A stretch of DNA of 6,296 bases from an uncultured Lacibacter sp. (GTDB lineage Bacteria > Bacteroidota > Bacteroidia > Chitinophagales > Chitinophagaceae). Made by a program: the position numbers and the translations under genes. Location of the stretch: assembly GCF_946479605.1 (NCBI RefSeq), contig NZ_CAMLGT010000224.1, positions 1 to 6,296 on the forward strand. Direction: 5' to 3'. Numbering within the stretch: the first letter of the stretch is position 1; the number at the start of each line of letters is the position of its first letter. This document shows, piece after piece, positions 1 to 5,176 of the stretch. The notes below the pieces were generated by a model that saw nothing but the letters and a program-made list of their open reading frames with translations, searched no databases and was not told where the DNA came from.

Positions 1-160
1 CCAGTAATTGGTTGTTGTTGCTGGCAATTTGAGCTACAATTGTATCGCTCCATACAACCCAGATAATACTAAGGAGTAAATATGCTGCAGTTAAAATAAT
101 GGCTGGCGAACAGCGTGATAGTTCATGTTGGAGTTTAAAGAGGTTGTTACGGATATACAT
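1..160 (-). CDS. N-terminal fragment of a membrane sensor protein (PAS/histidine-kinase or GGDEF type), cut by the window edge
   Basis: An open frame of 53 codons begins at ATG 158-160 and runs off the left edge without a stop. It starts MYIRNNLFKL, followed by a hydrophobic segment at about residues 19-38 that contains YLLLSIIWVVWSD. A first transmembrane helix ending in a W-x-x-x-SD pattern is, from general knowledge, characteristic of the N-terminus of many bacterial membrane sensors that continue into a second helix, PAS domains and then a histidine kinase or diguanylate cyclase. Only this first helix is visible, so the output domain is unknown. The ATG is favoured because a perfect TAnnTTTG box lies 23 nt upstream; the frame is open further upstream, but a longer start would run back across that box. 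It is separated from the M28 peptidase gene by a strong terminator, so it is probably its own transcription unit. The coding call is fairly firm; the family is an inference. Confidence 0.68.
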   Translation of the reverse strand, partial: MYIRNNLFKLQHELSRCSPAIILTAAYLLLSIIWVVWSDTIVAQIASNNNQLL

Positions 161-183
161 GGCTGTGATTTCGATTGCAACAG

Positions 184-191
184 CAAAAGTA
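184..191 (-). promoter_or_regulatory. Bacteroidota-type -7 promoter box for the sensor gene
   Basis: The minus strand reads TACTTTTG, a perfect match to the Bacteroidota -7 consensus TAnnTTTG. It is 23 nt before the ATG at 160, which would give a short leader of roughly 15-18 nt. I find no TTTG at the usual -33 spacing, so the call rests on the -7 box and its position alone. Confidence 0.5.
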
Positions 192-275
192 GTTTGGCTG
201 CAGGGGGCTGCTGATGAGAAATGTTTGACCTGTTCCTGATAACAATCATGAAATTTGCAACGAATTGCCGTATAA

Positions 276-310
276 AAAAAAGACGCATCCAGCCATGGAT
301 GCGTCTTTTT
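276..310 (-). terminator. Rho-independent terminator of the M28 peptidase gene, bidirectional
   Basis: A near-perfect inverted repeat pairs 277-291 with 296-310 (15 bp, core GACGCATCC/GGATGCGTC) around the 4-nt loop 292-295. On the minus strand the hairpin is followed by a run of eight T residues (281-274), and it begins 16 nt after the TGA stop at 327-329. On the plus strand there is a T5 run, so it could also stop transcription from the other side, although no plus-strand gene is visible here. Confidence 0.92.
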
Positions 311-326
311 ATCGTTGAGATGGAGA

Positions 327-1871
327 TCAATCTAAACCACCTCTGCGTGTGGGTTTTGTTTGTGCAGGCCATTTGCCTGGTTCGCCTGTGCGTTGGTTAA
401 CCGGTAACACAATGCGTTCACGTGAAGTTTTGTTTTCATCCTCACAAGCCATATAAATAAGAATAGCGGTAAGGATAGCATTGTTCTGTACATCGTCAAA
501 CACAATCTTATCATACGTGTCACGGTTGGTATGCCATGTATAGTTGCCGTATGACCAGCCTAAGGAACTTAATGAAAATGCAGGAACACCTGCTGCTACA
601 AATGAAGCATAGTCTGATCCGCCACCGCCGGGTGCACCTGGAAATCTTGTCTCCAATTCCTGTTTGTATTTGTTTGGTACACGGCTCAACCAACGACCAA
701 TGTAATCATACGCATGCAGGAAACCCTGGCCGGAAATATTTACCACACGGCCCGTTCCATTATCCTGGTTGAACAATGCCTGTATGTTTGGAATAATTTC
801 CGGATGATCTTCCACAAAAGCACGTGAACCATTCAAACCCTGTTCCTCACTTCCCCAATGACCAACAAGGATGGTGCGTTTTGGATTGGGATAAACTTTT
901 TTAAGAATACGCATTGCTTCCATCATCACCAATGTGCCGGTACCATTATCTGTAGCACCTGTACCACCGTCCCATGAATCGAAGTGTGCAGAAAGCATTA
1001 CATATTCATTTGGCTTTTCTGTTCCTTTTATTTCTGCAACAGTATTGTATGTTGGTACAACACCCAGCTCTTTTGAATCGGAACGAACACTGAGCTTTGG
1101 TGCAACGCCGTTCTCGATCAGGCGATAGAGCAAACCATAATCTTCAACTGAAAGATCAAGGGTTGGAACTTTCTTTGTGTTGGCGCCAAATATTTTGTTT
1201 ACGCCAAAACCTCTCGACCAGTTACAGATGATAACACCGGCAGCTCCTGCATTTTCCAATGCAACAGGAAGTGTGCGTGCATTGTAGCCTGTTTTACTGA
1301 TGCGTTTGCTCCATGCATCTGTTATTTCGCTACGTTCTTTTTTCATCTTTTCAATTGACTCTTTTGTGCCAAACTCATCCCAGTTGTAATCAGGACGACC
1401 GGTTGGCTGATTCATAGAGATCAAAACAAACTTTCCTTTTACAGAAGGCAGCCATTGCTGAAATGCAATTGAGTCGGCAACATCAGCAAGGATCACTACA
1501 TCACCTGTTACCACTTTCCCTTTTGTGCTTGGGCTCCATGCCAGCTGCGTTCCTTCCAGGCTTTTTACACGGGGATGAATCATATCAATATGTGTGGCGC
1601 CTCTTTGCCATCCACGCCATTCGCCCCATTTTTCATTGCGTGCAGTAATACCCCATGTGCCATATTTTGCCACAGCCCAATCATGTGCCAGCTGCATTTC
1701 GGGTGTGCCTACTAAACGTGGGCCAATGCCATCCATCAGTTCCTGCCCGAGTTTTTTCAGTTGCGAATTACCTGTGGCCTCTTCAATAATGCGGCGCACC
1801 ATTACAGAATCTTTGTGTTGTGCAAAAGCAGTAGAGCTGAACAACAGACATACAATCAGAATTCGGATCAT
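327..1871 (-). CDS. Exported M28-family zinc metallopeptidase, carboxypeptidase Q-like, with PA domain
   Basis: Predicted 514-residue exopeptidase that removes amino acids from peptides or dipeptides using two zinc ions. The N-terminus MIRILIVCLLFSSTAFAQ is a Sec signal peptide, probably cut after FA at residue 17; there is no lipobox cysteine and no T9SS tail, so the periplasm is the likely site. Residues about 35-110 resemble the start of carboxypeptidase Q (GPRLVGTPEMQLA). Residues about 115-265 form an inserted PA-type domain (AGAAGVIICN). The catalytic core has the full metal set: H296 and D298 in HFDSW, D308 in GATDNG, catalytic E342 and ligand E343 in SEEQG, D370 in NQDNG and H447 in WHTNRDT. 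The start at ATG 1869-1871 is chosen because it begins the signal peptide; the frame is open to 2012 but that would overlap the upstream gene. It follows the T9SS protein gene by 94 nt and ends at a strong terminator. Natural substrate unknown. Confidence 0.93.
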   Translation of the reverse strand: MIRILIVCLLFSSTAFAQHKDSVMVRRIIEEATGNSQLKKLGQELMDGIGPRLVGTPEMQLAHDWAVAKYGTWGITARNEKWGEWRGWQRGATHIDMIHPRVKSLEGTQLAWSPSTKGKVVTGDVVILADVADSIAFQQWLPSVKGKFVLISMNQPTGRPDYNWDEFGTKESIEKMKKERSEITDAWSKRISKTGYNARTLPVALENAGAAGVIICNWSRGFGVNKIFGANTKKVPTLDLSVEDYGLLYRLIENGVAPKLSVRSDSKELGVVPTYNTVAEIKGTEKPNEYVMLSAHFDSWDGGTGATDNGTGTLVMMEAMRILKKVYPNPKRTILVGHWGSEEQGLNGSRAFVEDHPEIIPNIQALFNQDNGTGRVVNISGQGFLHAYDYIGRWLSRVPNKYKQELETRFPGAPGGGGSDYASFVAAGVPAFSLSSLGWSYGNYTWHTNRDTYDKIVFDDVQNNAILTAILIYMACEDENKTSRERIVLPVNQRTGEPGKWPAQTKPTRRGGLD

Positions 1872-1900
1872 GTGATACAATTGTTTGATTAGGAAAAACC

Positions 1901-1930
1901 CGAAAATAGGGAATGATCGCTGATGGAAAA
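1901..1930 (-). promoter_or_regulatory. Weak candidate promoter before the M28 peptidase gene
   Basis: The minus strand has TATTTTCG at 1908-1901, one mismatch from TAnnTTTG, preceded after 18 nt by TTTT at 1930-1927 (consensus TTTG). The box ends 29 nt before the ATG at 1871. The region is AT-rich and both boxes are imperfect, so this may be chance; otherwise the gene would be read through from the gene upstream. Confidence 0.25.
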
Positions 1931-1965
1931 CTCCGGTGCAAAAGAATGTGATGAGTGGAAAACGA

Positions 1966-3924
1966 TTAGTCAGCTGTAACGATAACTTTTTGCTGCAGTA
2001 TTTCGTTGCCAATTGTTATACGTAAAATGTACAAGCCGGGTTGCCAGGTTGAAGTTCCGTTGATGTGGATGATATTACTGCCTTTTATAACAGTTTGTTT
2101 GTGTGTATGTATTACTGCACCCGATATGTTTAGCAGTTGAATGACTGCGTTATTGGTTTGCGGTGAAGAAAGGTTTATGTGCATGCGGTTTCCTGTAACA
2201 GGGTTTGGGTTTACGCTTGCATGAAAAACAATAGCATTATTGGTTTTTAGTAACTGTATTTCGCTGTACCACACCCGGCCGTTTTTGTCTGTAATTTTTA
2301 AACGGTAATAAATGTTGTTGCTGTTAAAGTTTACAATAGCATCGGTAAATGTATAATCGGCTGTTTCAGAATTTGGTTTTGCGGCGATGTTGGTTGCTGC
2401 AGCAAAATGTTGTCCGTTCAAACTTCTTTCAACAGTTATCGTTTCTGCATACTGGTTATTGCTCAGTTTCCAGTTGAGTTCTGCAGCTTGTTCCCTGTTA
2501 CGTGCAGTAAACGAAAGCAGGGAAGAATTGAGAACTGCGCAGTTGCCACCAGGCGCAACAAGAATTGTAATGGTATCCCGGCCGTTTTCGCCACAGCCAC
2601 TCAGTAATTCCTGTGTAACAATATAGGAGCCGGGCTGATCAACTGTAATGCTTGTACCTGTTGTTGAACCAACAATATGACCGTTTGGTGTACTCCAGGA
2701 ATAGGTTGATGTAGATAATGGATTTCTAACCGATAAATTACTTACGAATTGCTGCGAGCACATAACAGGAAAGTCAGCTGAAGCATCAATACTCGCTACC
2801 GAGCGGAAACTGAAAGGGGCAACAAAATCACTGATGCTCGATGTAAAGGAAGTGGAGGTTCTTGTTTTAACCAATACTTTTCCAAACGCAAGATTACACA
2901 TGGAGCCATTGGTAAAGGTCATGGGGTCTAAACCTAATCTTGAAAGATTTACAGAGAATTCCATAAACTGAATGGCATCGTAGGTTGTAACCGGCAGGTT
3001 GCTGCTGTTGAGGTTGCCGAATGGTCCCGACCAAACTGATGCTGCATTTTGTAATCCCTGGTAAAAGTTGCCACCTGTTTTTGGTACAATACCGGCATAG
3101 CCGTAAGTAGCATTGTTGCCGTCGCCATCGAATGTACCTGTCCAGCTGAACGCTTGCGGGTTTACAGTTGTTAAAGCTGTTTTTTCAATCCATATCCTCG
3201 CTTCAATAAATGTTAAGCCGGTGTTGCCGTATTCTGCGGTGAAGATGATATCGCCTAGTTGTGTGATCTGTCCCGATCCATTAAACCGCCAGGTAGAATG
3301 CCCAAAGTCGGGGCCATAGTTGGTGAATTTTCCTGTGCTGCGGTTATAGGTAATATCGGTCTGGTATAGTTCAAAGTCGAAATAGCGATCACCATTAGTA
3401 CCTAAAATACCAATGCCGCCAAAAAAGAACAGCGAATCTGTGGGGTTGGTACCATCTCTGCGAACATGCAGAAACACTTCCGTAATATCATTCTTTGAAA
3501 GAACCGGTGATACAACGGAAGACCAAAGCTGCGGACTCATTCCGTTTTTTAAACCGCCGGCAAAACCTGTTGAGTCGGTAGCTCTGTGGTCTCTTACGAA
3601 AGTGGCATCATAAAAAATGCGGTTGTTAACGGTGCTTAAAACGGGATAGCGCATTCCTCTTGCAAAAGAGGCAAAACGGGAAGATGGATTGGAAGTGTAC
3701 GCACTGTAAATACCTGCAGCGCCTGTTGTGTCAATCACAAAAACACCGGTGCCTGCATCTGCATTGCTGAACCAGTCGTCGTTACCGGAAAGCAGTGCTC
3801 CATTAAAAAAGTTGTGACGTAAATCTGCATCAAGGCCAAAATTTGCCCTTACCATTGGCGAGGTGATCTGTGCCTGCAGGAATAAGGGCAACAGCAGAAG
3901 AATATGTACTGCTAACTTCTTCAG
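1966..3924 (-). CDS. Secreted protein of unnamed family with Ig-like region and T9SS type A sorting domain; apparent CTG start
   Basis: About 652 residues if read from CTG 3922-3924. From there the protein starts with two lysines, then LAVHILLLLPLFLQA, a classic Sec signal peptide cut near residue 18. No ATG, GTG or TTG in frame can supply it: a stop lies at 3964-3966 and the first TTG (3889-3891) removes the lysines and half the hydrophobic core. Residues about 20-385 are a beta-rich, Gly/Asn/aromatic-rich domain (DDWFSNADAGTG, VFVIDTTGAAG, RYFDFELYQTDI, GDIIFTAEYG) that I do not recognise as a named fold. Residues about 389-456 look like a PKD/Ig-like module (TYSWSTPNG, GSYIVTQE). Residues about 469-558 are the fibronectin-like module common before T9SS tails (ELNWKLSNN, ITVERSLNG, IYYRLKITDKNG). 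Residues about 571-652 are a T9SS type A sorting domain (NPNPVTGN, PGLYILRITIGNE). It is therefore expected to be exported to the cell surface or outside. No enzymatic motif seen; function unknown. Confidence 0.88.
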   Translation of the reverse strand: MKKLAVHILLLLPLFLQAQITSPMVRANFGLDADLRHNFFNGALLSGNDDWFSNADAGTGVFVIDTTGAAGIYSAYTSNPSSRFASFARGMRYPVLSTVNNRIFYDATFVRDHRATDSTGFAGGLKNGMSPQLWSSVVSPVLSKNDITEVFLHVRRDGTNPTDSLFFFGGIGILGTNGDRYFDFELYQTDITYNRSTGKFTNYGPDFGHSTWRFNGSGQITQLGDIIFTAEYGNTGLTFIEARIWIEKTALTTVNPQAFSWTGTFDGDGNNATYGYAGIVPKTGGNFYQGLQNAASVWSGPFGNLNSSNLPVTTYDAIQFMEFSVNLSRLGLDPMTFTNGSMCNLAFGKVLVKTRTSTSFTSSISDFVAPFSFRSVASIDASADFPVMCSQQFVSNLSVRNPLSTSTYSWSTPNGHIVGSTTGTSITVDQPGSYIVTQELLSGCGENGRDTITILVAPGGNCAVLNSSLLSFTARNREQAAELNWKLSNNQYAETITVERSLNGQHFAAATNIAAKPNSETADYTFTDAIVNFNSNNIYYRLKITDKNGRVWYSEIQLLKTNNAIVFHASVNPNPVTGNRMHINLSSPQTNNAVIQLLNISGAVIHTHKQTVIKGSNIIHINGTSTWQPGLYILRITIGNEILQQKVIVTAD

Positions 3925-3945
3925 AGGGTTTGGATTTTGGTATAA

Positions 3946-3977
3946 TAAAAGTACAGCGGGTTTTTACCAAGTGCAAT
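3946..3977 (-). promoter_or_regulatory. Candidate promoter of the T9SS protein gene
   Basis: On the minus strand ATTG (3977-3974; consensus TTTG) is followed after 20 nt by TACTTTTA (3953-3946; one mismatch from TAnnTTTG). The spacing fits the Bacteroidota -33/-7 arrangement. The -7 box ends 21 nt before the proposed CTG start, predicting a leader of roughly 15 nt. The -7 box lies just downstream of the in-frame stop at 3964-3966, so any translation start on this transcript must fall in the short segment that contains the CTG. Confidence 0.45.
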
Positions 3978-4059
3978 TCCGTAGAAGCATATTTGCAGCA
4001 CTTAAGGGTTTGTCATTAGGGTTTATACGGTCTTTCTGCCGTTACTGTACTGGCTTGTA

Positions 4060-5034
4060 TTACAGGATTGCTTTTATAACAGACTGCATGATTTTGTGTG
4101 CGTGCTCCCTGGAGTTTTCAATAAAAAGTCTGGAGGTGTTCATTCCGCCGCAGATAACACCGGCGAGGTAAATACCCGGCACATTTGTTTCGTGTGTTTC
4201 TTCGTTGTATTGAGGTTTGCGTACTTCGTCGTTTGATAAGTGAATACCGATCTTTTCTAAAAATGATAAGTTGGGTTGATAACCGGTTGCTGCAATCACC
4301 CAATCGTTGACGATTGTTTTGATGCCTTCCGGTGTTTGAATGATGACCTCGTGCTCTTTTATTTCGATGATCGATGATTCGTAATATGCTTTGATAGATC
4401 CTTCTGCAATGCGGTTTACCACATCGGGCCGCACCCAATACTTCACCCGTTCGCCCACTTCCTTTTCTCTTATCACCATGGTTACATCGGCACCTTTGCG
4501 CCATGTTTCCAACGCTGCGTCAACGGCTGAATTATTTGCACCAACAACAACCACTTTTTGAAATGCATAGAAGTGCGGGTCTTTGTAGTAGTGGGTTACT
4601 TTCGGTAAGTCTTCGCCTTTTACGTTCAGCAGATAAGGAATATCATAAAAGCCGGATGCAATAATGATGTGATCGGCTGTGTAGTTTTGTTTGCTTGTTT
4701 GTATGCTGAATTTGGTTGCAGTTTTTTCAACTGTATATACTTCTTCAAATAAGTTGATGTTGAGTTTGTAAGCAACCGTAACTCTTCTGTAATACTCCAA
4801 CGCTTCGGCCCTTGTAGGTTTTGCATTCACGGAGACAAACGGTACATCACCAATTTCCAATCGCTCGGAGGTGGAGAAGAAGGTCATGTTTGCGGGATAG
4901 TTGTACAACGAATTCACCAAACAACCTTTTTCTAAAATAAGATAGGGGATGCCGGCTTTCTTCGCTTCAATGCCACAAGCCAAACCAATGGGGCCGCCGC
5001 CGATAATGATGATGGAGTAATGTGTTGTTTGCAT
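4060..5034 (-). CDS. ypdA: YpdA-family FAD-dependent oxidoreductase (putative bacillithiol-disulfide reductase), active-site Cys replaced by Ile
   Basis: Cytoplasmic flavoprotein of 324 residues, the normal length for YpdA/Bdr, which in Firmicutes reduces bacillithiol disulfide with NADPH. Two Rossmann motifs are visible: FAD-binding IIIIGGGPIG at residues 8-17 and NAD(P)H-binding VVVVGANNSA at 161-170. Family signatures include SLYNYPANMTFF (42-53), RLEIGDVPF (58-66), IIASGFYDIP (124-133), LPKVTHYYK (143-151), AATGYQP (248-254) and GIYLAGVICGG (287-297). Residue 16 is Ile where the Staphylococcus enzyme has the essential Cys14 (GGGPCG). Cysteines remaining are C20, C38 and C295; none forms a CxxC pair. 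The start ATG 5032-5034 is chosen because homologues begin just before the first Rossmann strand and a TATCTTTG box lies 6 nt upstream; in-frame ATG 5098-5100 would add 22 residues and sit upstream of that box. Flanked by 134-135 nt gaps, so probably transcribed alone. Family assignment firm; the disulfide substrate is not. Confidence 0.93.
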   Translation of the reverse strand: MQTTHYSIIIIGGGPIGLACGIEAKKAGIPYLILEKGCLVNSLYNYPANMTFFSTSERLEIGDVPFVSVNAKPTRAEALEYYRRVTVAYKLNINLFEEVYTVEKTATKFSIQTSKQNYTADHIIIASGFYDIPYLLNVKGEDLPKVTHYYKDPHFYAFQKVVVVGANNSAVDAALETWRKGADVTMVIREKEVGERVKYWVRPDVVNRIAEGSIKAYYESSIIEIKEHEVIIQTPEGIKTIVNDWVIAATGYQPNLSFLEKIGIHLSNDEVRKPQYNEETHETNVPGIYLAGVICGGMNTSRLFIENSREHAHKIMQSVIKAIL

Positions 5035-5040
5035 GATGGA

Positions 5041-5048
5041 CAAAGATA
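5041..5048 (-). promoter_or_regulatory. -7 promoter box immediately before ypdA
   Basis: The minus strand reads TATCTTTG, a perfect TAnnTTTG match, ending only 6 nt (TCCATC) before the ypdA ATG. Transcription from it would start at or next to the start codon, giving a leaderless or nearly leaderless mRNA. I see no clear TTTG at the -33 distance, which lowers confidence. Confidence 0.5.
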
Positions 5049-5148
5049 GGGAGGGAAACAGCAGGAGTGCTATACCTCTGCGCTCTCTACCTCTCAGCAT
5101 GAATTTATAATACGCAGGGATAGAAAAGAAATAAGTGGCGCTGACAAC

Positions 5149-5176
5149 TATAAACCACAAACCACAAACTATAAAC
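5149..5176. repeat. Four tandem heptamers YAYAAAC overlapping the methyltransferase stop codon
   Basis: The plus strand carries four contiguous 7-nt units: TATAAAC (5149-5155), CACAAAC (5156-5162), CACAAAC (5163-5169) and TATAAAC (5170-5176); the minus-strand unit is GTTTRTR. The array is perfect in register with only C/T variation at two positions. Its right end encodes the last Ser-Leu and the TAG stop (5169-5171) of the RNA methyltransferase; the rest lies in the gap before ypdA. It has no inverted symmetry, so it does not look like a terminator. Confidence 0.85.

Noticed and set aside
91..372. 93-codon minus-strand open frame across the intergenic region
   Set aside because: It starts inside the peptidase gene, runs through the terminator hairpin and has low-complexity, non-protein-like composition; it also conflicts with the better sensor-gene frame at 1-160.
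1894..1911. Possible terminator after the T9SS gene (CCC/GGG hairpin with T5 on the minus strand)
   Set aside because: Only a 3-bp stem with a 7-nt loop, 54 nt after the stop; too weak, and it overlaps the candidate promoter.
1872..2012. 47-codon upstream extension of the M28 peptidase frame
   Set aside because: It would overlap the T9SS protein gene, needs a TTG start and would bury the clear signal peptide starting at 1871.
3925..4024. Three copies of AGGGTTT (3925-3931, 4005-4011, 4018-4024)
   Set aside because: Short, unevenly spaced and without symmetry or relation to promoter boxes; likely chance in a small region.
3863..4171. 102-codon plus-strand frame spanning the gap between ypdA and the T9SS gene
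   Set aside because: Antisense to two real genes; the sequence does not resemble a known protein, and the gap is better explained by a minus-strand promoter.
4118..4504. 128-codon minus-strand frame inside ypdA
   Set aside because: It is rich in Arg and Asn with no family resemblance and is fully inside a strongly supported gene in another frame.
5035..5160. 42-codon upstream extension of the ypdA frame, including an in-frame ATG at 5098-5100
   Set aside because: YpdA proteins begin just before the Rossmann strand, the extra residues are not family-like, and the TATCTTTG box lies inside the extension.
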